Source: Benincasa hispida (Eukaryota; Streptophyta; Magnoliopsida; Cucurbitales; Cucurbitaceae). From it: a DNA stretch of 64,000 nt. The position numbers were made by a program, and so were the translations under genes. Numbering within the stretch: the first letter of the stretch is position 1; the number at the start of each line of letters is the position of its first letter. Shown here one piece after another: positions 46,131 to 57,366 of the stretch. The notes beneath the pieces were generated by a model. That model saw only the letters and a program-made list of their open reading frames with translations, was not told the DNA's origin and ran no database searches. The stretch lies in contig NC_052351.1 of assembly GCF_009727055.1 (NCBI RefSeq), forward strand, positions 61,399,744 to 61,463,743. The letters run 5' to 3'.

Positions 46131-48212
46131 TTTAGATGGGTGGTATGCGACGACCTAGGTGGAGGGGTTGAGCGCATAAGTATGCGATGAAGGCCTTCGT
46201 GTACCAAGTAGAAGCCATCGTGAAGCGAGAAATGGCTATCGTGTATCGAGTTAAGGCCATCATGCATTGAGTAATAGCCAGACGATAGCGAGGAAGCACT
46301 TGGTGATTTTGTATAAATCTTGAGAAATCCAAGGTTTTGGGTTGTTAAATTGTGATTTAAGGAACAAAAGATGGGTAATGCACCAACTTAAGTGTTGGAC
46401 GGATTGAAACTAGAAGCTGTCAGCTGGAAATTTAAGGGTTGAATGGAAAGAGTTGAGGTGGGCGCACGAGAGGGCATGCAAAGTGAAGCTTATGCGTTGG
46501 CTAAGGGAAAGAAAGACACTTCAAGACCAAGGTGGCAAAGGGTTGATGTGGACAGCACGAGGTGAGGGCATATTGACATGCAGTTAGGCTGGAGGTGTCA
46601 AACTAGGAAGAACTTGGGACGCCTATAAATAGGGTATGTTGGGACGATCAACTCTCACAATCCACTCGTGCCATTTAAGTGAAATTAGTGAGGAAGTTCT
46701 CAGAAGGAAGTATAGTGAGAGGTCCCGAGCTGCCGTCTCAATTGAAGTTCTGACGAAAGAGAAGCTTGTATTAGAAGTCCAGTGGCGTAGTTGACCGCAT
46801 AGGCTGATTGCATAGGCCTATCGCCTAGCCCTGCCACGTGTCCTTGCCCGCACAAGCGCTCGCATGCCCGCCTTGCCAGACTCATCCGAACAGACACGCG
46901 AACGCATCCCAATGCGCATTGCGCACATCTCACTACCCAATGCTACCCTGTGCAAGGTCTGTCGCCCATCTACACGCCTAGACACGCCCACCTTATAGCC
47001 CAACGCCCATCAGCTTGCCAAAATAACCTCCAACGAGCTTTTTTGGAGAAGTTAAGCCTATTTTTAGGGGGTAAGCTGGTCTTTCTAACTTTTAAAATTT
47101 GAATAAAATTGGGATTATTGGAGGAATTATGGACTAGTTTAGAATTTCTTTGAAAGAAAATGAATTCAAAAGAAATAGGGCAAGAAGCTGATTAAAGATT
47201 TTTCTAAGAAACTATGAGTGGTTTTTATTTTGAATGGTTAGATGTATTATATATATTTGTACCAGTTTGGTAAATTTGGCATGATCTGAAAATATATGTT
47301 TTCTTGGATTATAATTATTGTTCTTTGGTTTGGATGACTGTTTACTCTGTGAGTCTTGATTTGGATGTTTGGCCGTTTTGGTTTGGTTGGAAACTGGAAA
47401 TTATACCTAGATATTATTAGCATATTTCATGGATATTGGGCTAAAATTATCAGGATGTCTGACTGAAAAATTCACATACCCGAGTATGTCTAGCAGGAAT
47501 AGTCAACATGTGCACATTTGACGGGTTGTTTGGGGTACTGACAATTGTTTCCTCAAACTAGTTTATAGGATTTGTTATATAATAGAATGATTATGTGATC
47601 ATGCCAATCTTGTCTCATTTATTAACTGTATGTATAATTATGTTTGATGATGGTTTATGCTGTGACATTGCTTTCCCAAAATATTTGAAAGCAAATAATA
47701 TTTAGTTTGAACTTACCACTCACTAAGCACCCCCACTCATGTTTTTCAAATGTTTTTCTAAATCCCCCCCCCTCCCCAGGTATCAGAAAAAGGGCGATGG
47801 AATTAGATTAGGACCAGTTGACGGAGTGATTGCGGAAATCATTCTATCTTGATAGCTACATCCGAAGGGTTCAAACATATGGTGATATTGGAAGTGTATA
47901 ATTGGATAAACTTAATGTATTGTATAAAACATTTTTTACTGAAGTAGCATGATTATTTTTTGTGTTTTAAGGAAAAATCATAAAATAAAATCCTAGATAG
48001 TAAAAGTTCTTAATATCTGTGGTCCTTACACTTTCTTTTGGGTTTGAGGGGTTTGCTCGGGAGAAAGTGTAACACTCACTGAAACATCATTGCAAAATAG
48101 ATGTCACTTAGGATACATTAGATTATGTTGCTAAATTTGATTGGTTTTTGCAAATGGGTTAATACATAGAGTACTAATTTAAATAAATTGTATGGTTTCA
48201 ACAAATTTCATT

Positions 48213-48970
48213 ATGACTTCCGCTACATTGAATTTACATGCTGCTGAAAAACTTACCGGCGAAAACTATACAACATGAAAAAACACAATCAATATAATAC
48301 TAACCATCGATGACCTTCGTTTTGTCCTTATGGAGGATTATCCTCTTATTCTTGCTCAAAATGCTACTCAAAATGTTCGGGAGGCATATGAGCGTTGGAC
48401 ACGGGAAAATGAAAAGGCTCGAGCATATATCTTTTGCAAGCCTTTTAGAAGTCTTGGCTAAAAAGCATGAGCTCATGCTCACGACTCATGAGATCATGGA
48501 GTCCCTAAAGGGAATGTTCGGACAACTGTCCACATAACTCAGGCATGACGCTTTCATATTCATTGTCAATGCCAGTATGTAAGAAGGGACATTTGTTAGA
48601 TAACATGTTCTCAAGATAATAGTCCACTTTAATGTAGTGGAAATGAATGAGTTTGTCATTGATGAGGCCAGTCAAGTTAGCTTCATCTTGGAAACTTTAC
48701 CTAAAAGTTTTCTACACTTCTGAATGTTGTTATGAACAAGATTGACTAAAACTTGACCACCTTGCTCAATGAGCTACTGACATTCCAATCCTTGATGGAA
48801 AGTAAGGAACAAAAGGGCGAGACACGTGTTGCTTCATCCTCCAAGAAGTTCTATAGAGGTTCGACCTCTGGAACTAAGTCTGTGCCTTTCTTCTTTAGGC
48901 ACCAAAAAATGGTAGAAGAAGAAATGTGGAAAGGGGAAAACTAACCCACTAATTGCTGCCCAGAGAGGCA
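48213..48970 (+). pseudogene. copia-3 gag
   Basis: The ATG at 48213 opens MTSATLNLHAAEKLTGENYT, the family gag start. A TGA at 48276 replaces the conserved tryptophan (NY-x-x-WK). The frame then continues as KNTINIILTIDDLRFVL, QNVREAYERW and ENEKARAYI to a TAA at 48462. Later parts are in other frames: LTTHEIMESLKGMFG and, at 48753-48944, LMESKEQKGE followed by basic, serine-rich sequence. It is the most complete gag in the window, but it is not translatable. Confidence 0.8.
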
Positions 48971-49612
48971 ATAGGGCCAAGACTACAAAAGGAATCTGTT
49001 TCCATTGCAACCAATGAGGACATTGGAAAAGAAACTGTCCAAATACTTGGCAGAGAAGAAGAAGCTCAATCAAGGTAAATATGATTTACTTTTATTGGAA
49101 ACTTGTTTAGTGGAGAATGATGATTTTTCCTGAATAATTGATTCATGCGCCACTAACCATGTTTGTTCTTCATTTCAGGGAATTAGTTCCTGGAGGCAAC
49201 TGGTAGCTAGTGAGATGACGATGCATGTTAGAATTGGGCACGTCGTCTTAGCTGTGGCAGTGTGAGGACTCCAAATTACTTTATAGAATAAATATATTTT
49301 ACTTGAAAATTTATTTATTGTTCTTGATTTAAAAATGAACTTAATTTCTGTAAAGCGTTTGATTGAACAAAACTATACTGATAATTTCTCTGTAAATAAA
49401 GCGTTTATTTTCAAGAATGGTGTAGATCTTTGTTCTGCTAAGTTGGAAAATAGTTTATATGTGCTAAGATCGTTAGCTACTAAAGTCCTCCTAAATACTG
49501 AAATGTTTAAAACTGTGATAACTCAGAATAAGAGACTTAAAATATCTTCTAAAGAAAATGCCTAATTTTGGCACCTAAGATTAGCACACATCAGTCTTAA
49601 CAGGATTAGAGA
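48971..49612 (+). pseudogene. copia-3 zinc knuckle, protease and pre-integrase region
   Basis: The nucleic-acid-binding knuckle CFHCNQ-stop-GHWKRNC lies at 48997-49038: all CCHC ligands are present, but a TGA interrupts it. After a frameshift, KYDLLLLETCLVENDD leads to the protease site, which reads DSCATNH at 49140-49160 (family DSGATNH), so the glycine is replaced by cysteine. 49335-49565 encodes MNLISVKRLIEQ and NSLYVLRSLATK; near 49570 comes FWHLRLAHISLNRI, the H-x-x-x-H zinc part of the integrase N-terminus. Confidence 0.8.
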
Positions 49613-50542
49613 TTGGTTAAGAATGAACTTCTAAGTGAGTTAGAAGAAAATTCATTACTAGTGTGTAAGTCATGCCTTGAAGGCAAAATGACTAAAGGAT
49701 CTTTTATTGGAAAAGGTCATAGGGCCAAAGAACTCTTGGAACTTGTACATTTAGACCTCTGTGGTCAGATGAATGTTAAAACAAGAGGAGAGTTTGAATA
49801 TTTCATCATTTTTACTGATCATTATTCTTGATATGGGTATGTTTATTTAATGCAACAAAAGTCTGAAGTTTTTGAAAAGTTCAAGGAATTTAAGGCTAAA
49901 GTTGAAAATGCATTAAATAAAACAATTAAAACATTTAGATCTTATCGAGATGGAGAGTTTTTGGTTCTTACATTCCAGAACTATTTAATAGAACATGGAA
50001 TAGTATATCAATTCTCAACTCCTGGTAGACCTCGGCATAATGGTGTATTGGAAAGGAGAAATCAAACCTTGTTGGACATGGTTTGGTCTATGATGAGTTA
50101 TGCTTCCTTACCTGACTCGTTTTGAGGTTATGCAGTACAAACTGCAATCTATATTTTGAATTGTGTTCCATCCAAGAGTCTTACGAGAAAACGTTTGGAA
50201 TTATGGAATGGTCGTAAAGGTAGTTTACGTCATTTTAGGTTCTGAGGTTGCCCGAAAAATGTGCTTAAGGAAAATCCTAAGAAAATGGAACCTCGTTCAA
50301 AATTGTGCCTATTTGTAGGATACCCTAAAGGAATGAGAGGTGGTTACTTTTACGATCCTAAAGAAAATAAAATGTTTGTGTCAAGAAAAGCTACTTTTTT
50401 AGAAGAAGACCACATAAGGGAGCATAAGTCCCACAGTAAGATTGTGTTGAATGAACTTTACAAGGAAACTACTGAACCTTCAATAAGAGTTGTTGGTTCA
50501 TCTAGTAGATCACATCCACCTCAAATGTTGAAGGAACTTTGA
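49613..50542 (+). pseudogene. copia-3 integrase
   Basis: 49613-49831 holds SCLEGKMTKGSF and ELVHLDLCGQMNVKT with the first catalytic aspartate, then a stop at 49829. 49850-50125 gives KTFRSYRDGEF, where the second catalytic aspartate (RSDRGGE) is Y, followed by STPGRPRHNGVLERRNQTLL with the third acidic residue. 50261-50542 encodes the C-terminal block CLFVGYPKGMRGGYFYDP. Integrase would join the DNA copy to the genome; this one is dead by sequence. Confidence 0.8.
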
Positions 50543-50559
50543 CGTAGTGGGAGGGTTGC

Positions 50560-51345
50560 AAACCTGCCTGTCCGTTATATGAGTTTAATAGAAATCATAG
50601 CTATGATAATTGATGGAGATGTTGAGGATCCATTGTCTTTTAAGAAGGCAATGGATGAAGTTGACAAAGATGAGTAGATCAAAGCTATGGATATCGAAAT
50701 GGAGTCTATGTACTTCAATTTCGTTTGGGATCTGTAGATCAACCTGATGGGTAAAACCTATAGGTTGCAAATGGATTTATATGAAGAAATGAGGTGTTGA
50801 TTGAAAGGTGTAAACCTTCAAGGCTAGATTTGTGGCAAAGTGATATACCCAAGTTGAGGGAGTTGACTATGAGGAGACTTTCTCACCTATTTCCATATTA
50901 AAGTCTATCTGAATCCTGCTGTCTATTGCCTCATATCATGACTATGAGATCTGGCAAATGGATGTCAAGACTGCTGTTCTGAATGGCAATCTTGAGGAGA
51001 CCATTCATATGGAGTAGCTTGAGGGATTCATAACCCAAGGTCAAGAGCAAAAGCTTTGCAAGATTAATCAGTCCATCTATGGATTGAAGTAAGCTTCTCG
51101 ATCTTAAAATATAAGATTTGATACTGTGATCAAATCTTATGGCTTTAATCAAAATATTGATGAGTCTTGTGTTTACAAGACAATCATCAACAGTTCAGTA
51201 GATTTTCTAATGTTGTATGTAGACGATATCCTACTCATTGGGAATGATGTAGGTCTACTGACTAAAATTAAGAATTGGCTAGCGACCCAATTTCAAATAA
51301 AATATTTGGGAGAGGCGTAGTTTGTTCTAGGCATTCAGATCTTTA
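50560..51345 (+). pseudogene. copia-3 reverse transcriptase
   Basis: The blocks are spread over several frames with TGA/TAG stops: VEDPLSFKKAMDEVDKDE near 50620-50675, the [12 protein letters not shown] block near 50830, WQMDVKTAV near 50955, and YGLKQASR-like near 51080. From 51126 one open frame carries YVDDILLIGNDVGLLTK with the active site at 51216-51227, and KYLGEA, then a stop. Confidence 0.8.
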
Positions 51346-52195
51346 GAGATTGAAATAACAAAAGCTAGTCTTGTTTCAGGCATAATATATTGACAAGATG
51401 CTTGTCAAAATTTCAATTCATACCTCCAAGAGAGGTTTATTACCTTTCAGGCATGGAGCTATATTGTCTAGGAACAGTGTCTTAAGACACCTTAAGAAGT
51501 TGAGAAAATGAGTGGATCCCTTATGCATCGGCTGTTGGCAGTTTAATGTATGGGATGTTATGTACTAGACCTGACATCTGCTATATAGTGGAGATAGTCA
51601 GTAGATATCAGTTTAATCTAGGATTTGACCTTTGGACCGCCGTTAAGAATATCCTCAAGTGGCTACAGAGAATGAGAGACTACATGCTTGTGTATAATTC
51701 TAAGGATTTGATCCTTACAGGATACATGGACTCTGATTACCAGACTGATAAGGATTCTATGAAATCGACATCAGAATCAGTGTTCACTCTTAATGGAGGA
51801 ACAGTAGTCTGAAGACGCACCAAGCAGAGGTGCGTTGCTGACTCCACTATGGAAGCTGAGTACGTAATAGCTTGTGAAGTTGCTAAGGAAGCTGTGTGGC
51901 TCAGGAAATTCTTGACTGATCTAGAAGGGGTTCTAGACATGTCAAAGCCCATAACCCTTTATTATGATAATAATGGTGTTGTGGCTAATTTCTGAGAGAC
52001 TCGGAGTCATAAGTGTGGGAACATAGAGAGCAGAAGTATCATCTCATCCAAGAGTGTGCATCAAGGGGACGTGAGCGCCACGTTGATAGCTTCAGAGCAC
52101 AATGTTGCCGATCCATTTACAAAGGCCCTCACGACTAATGTATTTGAAGGTCACTTGTAGAGTATGGATCTACAGAATAAACCACATTTAGTCTA
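51346..52195 (+). pseudogene. copia-3 RNase H
   Basis: 51546-51812 is open and encodes MYGMLCTRPDICYIVEIVSR, then LTGYMDSDYQTDKDS and FTLNGGTVV. After a stop at 51810 the same order continues: STMEAEYVIACE near 51845, YYDNNG near 51962, and EHNVADPFTK near 52097. It ends before the polypurine tract. Unlike copia-1, the RT-RNase H connection is not deleted. Confidence 0.8.
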
Positions 52196-52317
52196 GGGCA
52201 AGTGGGAGATTTTATATTGGGTGCATGTTATTCCCTAGTTTATTGCTTTGTATACTTGTATATCAGTATGACTTGTATATATTGTACACCCCACTAGCTT
52301 TAGGACAAGTGGGAGAT

Positions 52318-54231
52318 TGTTAGGTTGATGCCCTAAATCTCGTAGGGTTCTATAGTTTGTAATTGTGTTTTTCAAACGATCTATTTACTTAATAAAATAT
52401 GAGATTTTTATTTGATATTTAGTAGCATTAAACCCACATACCAATAAACTAACATCCAAGGTTATCACCTGTAGCTCAAACATGTATGTAAAGACATATA
52501 GGTAGATCACGTTTAAGTGATAACCTAGATGGTCTGTAGTAGATGGATAAGTTTGATATCTTATGTTATTGACACTATGAATACGACCCGCTTTGTACAT
52601 GTTACAATTGTTGTAAAATGCTATAAATGATCTGATCTTGATCATTCATGTGGAGACATGTAAGTGGAGGTTTTCTATACAAAGGAGCTTGTATAAGATT
52701 AGACCATGAAATGATTAGTTTCATTATATAACACCGTTCGTAATAGAAACTTACATTTCACTAGGATGACCATAGGTGACATGACTTGAATCCTAAGTGG
52801 GTTGTGAACTCCTACTTATGAAGGCCGACCTTTGATTTGTATGGGAGAGAGTGGCCAAATCGTCGATTCATTAAACCTATCATTTTGGGGATTCGTTTGA
52901 TTGGGGAGCTGAGAACATAACTACATAAGACAAAATTTGCTCCTTCCCTAATGTCAAGGAAAGTAGATAAATTTCTCCCTTAAGGACTGATTTTGGGGCT
53001 TGAATAATGTGGTGTCATGTCCTCTCCTGGCCCAAGAGGGGTTTGGTCATAATTGGACTATGACTTATTGTTCACTATATGAATCAATGGTACTTAAAGG
53101 AGTTTGATGTAATTATAGGGACAAAACGGTAATTTTGGCCCAACTGTAATTACGAATAATTTGTGAAGGGTCATCGCACTGTTGACTTGTTATATCCAAT
53201 GGACACAAAATTATATCTGTAGTGCGAAGAGTGAAACTGTCGATCTTTATTGGAGTGTCTGACAGTTAATGGATGTTGAATAATTTAATTGAAGGATTTT
53301 AATTAATTATTCAATTACCATTGAAGCTTCAATCTACAGGTCTATGAGGTCCTTTCTATAGCTCAACAGGAATTTAATGAGAATTAATTTCATATTAATT
53401 TGAATTGTTCAAATTAATTGAGGGAATTAATTGTATGTGATATAATCAATATTTTTACTTAATTATATATGATATAATTACTATAATGTATTTGATATAT
53501 TATTTGAGAGGAAATAAATATTTGAATTTGATTCAAATATCAATTATGTGAATTAGATTCATATAATTAAGTTTATTATAAATAGGATTTATATTAAATA
53601 TCATGCATCGTTGAGAGAATGAAAACTATAGGTTATATTGTATTTGATACAATATTAAACTATAGGTTATGTGTTATATTTAATATAACATATAGATTAA
53701 TATATATTATATGATAAGGTAGTTATCATGTAAATATATGTTAAATTGTTTTTAAAATGATTTTTATTTATTTTGAAATTTTTTTATAAATAATGTTTAA
53801 TTTATTTATGTGTGTGGTGGTGTGGAAGGGGTGCTTTTCCAATTCCAAAAAGACAAAAGTTTTTCTCTGGAAAAACACAATTTTCCTTTCAATCTCTTCC
53901 CATCTTCCAAAAATCTAAGAGCCCCCAACTCCTTAGTGATTCTCATATCAAAAGAGAATATAAGAGATTCTTATTACGTTGGTGTTCATTTGGATCACTT
54001 TTCCATTCGTGATTGTTCATGACAAAATCAGAGAAGGGAATTGGTTTTCGAGAAGAGAGGTTTTTCAAGGGTAAGTCTTTTCTCACCCTAATTCTCTCTT
54101 TTCCATTTATGATTTCATGCTGTAAATTTGTGACTATGCATAATGTTTGTATTCTGTAATTTTGATTCTGTGAAAATAAAACTTGGACCGATCTCCATGC
54201 TTCCGCTCAATGACCTTCACAGGTTCCTTCA
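52318..54231 (+). repeat. 3' LTR of copia-3
   Basis: 1914 bp, from TGTTAGGTTGATG to AGGTTCCTTCA, followed by the AAACT duplication. It keeps the central family block (around 53130-53260), which is missing from the 5' LTR. Confidence 0.92.
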
Positions 54232-54236
54232 AAACT

Positions 54237-55320
54237 ATCACTAATAGCAACTATCAATGATAGCAATTGATAGCAGCTATCAGAGATAACTTTCAATTTG
54301 AAAAATATTAATACAACCTTAAAATAATAACACTTGAAATATCACATTTCAATTTGCTACCAATTTTTAGTGGCTATCATGGACACACTTTCATCAATTG
54401 TAATTAAACTTGAACTATTAACACCTAAGGCTATCAGTGGATGTCAATGATAGACTTTTATAAGTACTTATCAACTTTTGAAAGGAAACTATCATCTTTC
54501 AAAGATTAACATTTAAAGCTATAAGTGATAGAAGCTTATAATAAGAGGTCTATAAATGACTATCTCTGATATTTACCTAACTCATATCATCAATATCATT
54601 AATAACATTCATTTTATTGATATACCTAAGTCATATCACTGATATACGGATATCATTGATAGCTTCAATCAATGACTATCACCAATAACTTTTAGTAGTA
54701 GCTATCAATGATAGATTTTCATCAAATGAAATTCACTTTTATATTATTAAGATCATCGATATATGGATCTCACCTAAGTTTTATCATCGACATCGCTGAT
54801 ATCACTTATATCTTAGTTATCGGTGATAGCTTCTATCATTGATAATATGCTATCAGAGATAACTTTATTCATTCCTTTGTACTATCAAATAACATGTCAC
54901 TGTTGATAACTTATATCACTAATAACATGCTATTAGTGATAACTTCTAGGCATTCTACTTACACTTTAAGTTCAAGATTCAACTTTATTAATTAAATTCA
55001 CTAAGTTGGCTATCAATGATAGACTTTTATAATAGCATAAAAAAATCATCAAAGATTAAGTTATCAATGACTGAAAATATTAGTGGCTATCACTGATAGA
55101 CTTTCTTTAGTGACTATCAATTTTGAAAGACTAACACTCAAAGCTATCAGTGGCTATTATTGAGAAAGTTTTATCATGATTATAAATAATAGACTTTTAT
55201 CACTAATAAACTTCTACCATTGATATCTACCTAAATTTGATATCACTAATACATGAATATGACTGATATCTATCTAAATTCTATCACTAATATCACCAAT
55301 AATTGTTATTATCAATACAC
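54237..55320. repeat. Degenerate TATCA/TGATA palindromic repeat array
   Basis: Over about 1.1 kb the words CTATCA, TGATAG, ATCACTGATA and AATGATAGAC occur every 10-40 bp in both orientations. A longer unit is suggested by AACACCTAAGGCTATCAGTGG (54420), AACATTTAAAGCTATAAGTG (54507) and AACACTCAAAGCTATCAGTGG (55133). The copia-3 target site lies at its left edge. There is no reading frame of interest. Confidence 0.75.
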
Positions 55321-55575
55321 AATTATTATGGTACACAAATACACAAATATTGCAATTTGTGCCCTTCATTTTGGGCCATTTATGCCATTTCAAGTTTATT
55401 TCTAATAGACATCATATTCTTAAAGTCCTATAAAAAAGAAAAGAAAATTGTTGGCTTGTTTGATATCGTTCACATTTCTCATTTTTTTTTTTAGAAATAA
55501 ACTTGAGTGTTAAAGTCACTTATGAATTGAATACTTTCAAGTCTTGGGTATGAAACTCAATCTTATATACTTATG

Positions 55576-55930
55576 AAAAAAAGAAGCAAAAATAGGATAA
55601 AGGAAATAAAAATAAAAAAAAAAGAAAGAGAAGAAGCAAAAACCGGAGAAAGGAAAGAAAATTTAAAAAAAAAAAAGGGAAGAAGCAAAAGCAGGAGAAA
55701 GAAAATAAAATAAAAATATAAAAAAGAAAGGGAAGAAGCAAAAACTGGAGGAAGAAAAGAAAATTAAAAAAAAAAAAAGGAAAGAAGAAGGAAATGAAAG
55801 AAAATAAAAAAAAAATGAAGCAAAATGTAGATAAAGGAAAGAAAAAAAAAGAATGAAAGAAGCAAAAACCAAAGAAAAGAAAAAAAACAAAAAAATAAAA
55901 AGAAGAAGAATAAGAAAATGTGCAACAAGA
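55576..55930. repeat. Polypurine tract, degenerate 50-bp tandem repeat
   Basis: Almost every base on the plus strand is A or G. AAGAAGCAAAA recurs at 55581, 55631, 55680 and 55733, so the unit is about 50 bp (GAAGCAAAAxxxGGAGAAAGGAAAG plus an A run). The two phenylalanine-rich minus-strand reading frames here are its shadow. Confidence 0.85.
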
Positions 55931-56079
55931 CAAGGAAGGAAGAAATTGGAAATTAAAAAATTCAAAGGTTGAATAATCAACACTTTATATTTGTAAATAC
56001 TTTAAATATGTGATATATTTTTAGATTTCTCTTATTTTACTATCTATTACAAATATCCTATATTTTTTTTAATTCGAGA

Positions 56080-56830
56080 GGTGTGTTGCTCTCGATTATG
56101 GGTCAAATTTGATTTGTTTAGATAATCATCTGACTTTTTGTTTTTAAAATTTTGGTTTTAGATTTCAGTTTTTAAGAAACAAAAATCAAACTGTAACTAT
56201 CATTTTCAATTTTCTGTGTTCCAAAAATACATTAGTTGAAAGCCATTTTGTTGACTTTTTTTAAACAATTTTTCTACTTAAAGGTGAGCATACGTTTTTT
56301 AAAATGGTTTTTTTTTCTGTTTTTAGATAAATATACCCATTTGTAGATACAATCTAAAAACCAAAAACCAAAAGCTGATTGATTATCCTTTTGGTTTTGG
56401 TTTTTTGTTTTCAATATATATATATTTGGAATTTGATTAAGAATCCAAATGTTTAGTTAGAGAAAATGAAAACAATGTTAAAGAATTTGTAAAAAAAAAG
56501 AAGCATAACTTTTGAAAACAAAAAATAAAAACTTATGGCCCATTTGGTAACAATTGTATTATTAGATTTTCTTTTAAAAATTTATGTTTGTTTTTTTATC
56601 GATCAAATTCTAAAACAAAAACAAGTTTTTGAAAGTGACTTTTTTGTTTTTTTTTCCCTTAATTTTCAAAATTTAGCCAAGTTCTTGAAAATATGAGTAG
56701 AAAGTGAAAAAAAAGAAAAAAGAAAGAAAAAGGAAGATTAAATGTAGAAATAGTGTTTATACGCTTAACTTTTAAAAATTAAAAATAAAAAAAATCAAAT
56801 GACTACCAAAAGGGATTGAATAGTTAAGCT
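56080..56830. mobile_element. MITE-like region(s) with TTTGGTAAC / TACCAAA ends
   Basis: GGCCCATTTGGTAACAA at about 56537 and GACTACCAAAAGGG at about 56800 face each other and bound an AT-rich, non-coding stretch of about 280 bp. The preceding 56080-56450 is of similar composition (TTTTTGTTTTTAAAATTTTGG) and may be a second copy. No target duplication was resolved. Confidence 0.35.
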
Positions 56831-56839
56831 ATCTTGCAA

Positions 56840-57361
56840 AATGTATCCTAATTTTTAAATTATGTTTTACAATGGTCCTGAAAAGTTGCACTTTGTTCTT
56901 GAAAGGATTATTTATTGTGATTTATTGACCGTTTTTTGTTCTTCCTTTATTTTTTATACGGATCATAAAATTTAACGTAAAATTGATTGGGGATTGGATG
57001 AAATATAATATATAAATGGGTAATTCAATCTTTCTTCACCGTCACCGTATTACAATCTTTATAGCTAAACTCGCATCGTAGGAGCTCCGGATCGATCTCC
57101 AGCAATGGTTATTTTGTCAAATGGCTACTCTCTCCTCTATGTCAAAATCCCAATCAAAATTCCCACCTCATTGAGTGAAACGGCGAGGGTTTAGATTCCT
57201 CTCTATATCGCAGTATTATTACGCTCTTAGGTAGTGTCGCGACGCTATGCTAATTCATTCGCCCACGATAGTTTGGAATGTCGCAATGCTTTTGAGTAGT
57301 ATTACGACGTTCACCAAATTGTAGCTCTCGGGTCTGTAGGAGGTGCTGTGCTCTTCAACTT
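56840..57361. other. Short single-copy-looking stretch left of copia-4
   Basis: 56990-57330 is less AT-rich than its surroundings (for example CGTAGGAGCTCCGGATCGATC at 57077 and several TCGCGACG-type words). It has no reading frame with a recognisable domain. It could be a decayed gene edge or an old element; I make no call. Confidence 0.35.
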
Positions 57362-57366
57362 CTTTT

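Larger units (their letters stand above)
43129..48074 (+). mobile_element. LTR of another family (solo, about 2.5 kb net) nested in copia-3
   Basis: It starts TGTGAAACCCGAATG and ends GTGTAACA, with a perfect CTCAC duplication (43124-43128 and 48075-48079). Joining the flanks restores copia leader sequence (CTCACTGAAACATCATTGC). Subtracting the inner LTR (1660 + 5 bp) and the duplicated 792-bp assembly segment leaves 2489 bp. It has no PBS, polypurine tract or coding domain, so it is best read as a solo LTR. A TATA box, CCTATAAATAGGG, lies at about 46622. The GC-richer 46800-47020 and TG...CA ends suggest a Ty3/gypsy-type LTR, but the family is not proven. Confidence 0.8.
40053..54231 (+). 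mobile_element. Complete Ty1/copia retrotransposon (copia-3) with nested LTRs
   Basis: Both LTRs begin TGTT and end with TTC(C)TTCA or TTTCTTCA. A perfect AAACT duplication flanks the element (40048-40052 and 54232-54236). A PBS lies at 40821 and a polypurine tract at 52307-52317, with gag, PR, IN, RT and RNase H remnants between 48213 and 52195. A foreign LTR (43129-48074) sits in the leader. After removing it, the internal region is about 6.5 kb, comparable to copia-1. All coding regions carry stops and frameshifts. Confidence 0.93.

Noticed and set aside
46700..47003. Arg/Cys-rich minus-strand frames at the GC-rich part of the LTR
   Set aside because: They lie inside a non-coding LTR near its TATA box; the composition explains the open frames.
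55571..55983. Phenylalanine-rich minus-strand proteins of 106-120 residues
   Set aside because: They are the complement of the polypurine tract; overlapping frames give the same F/S/L composition.
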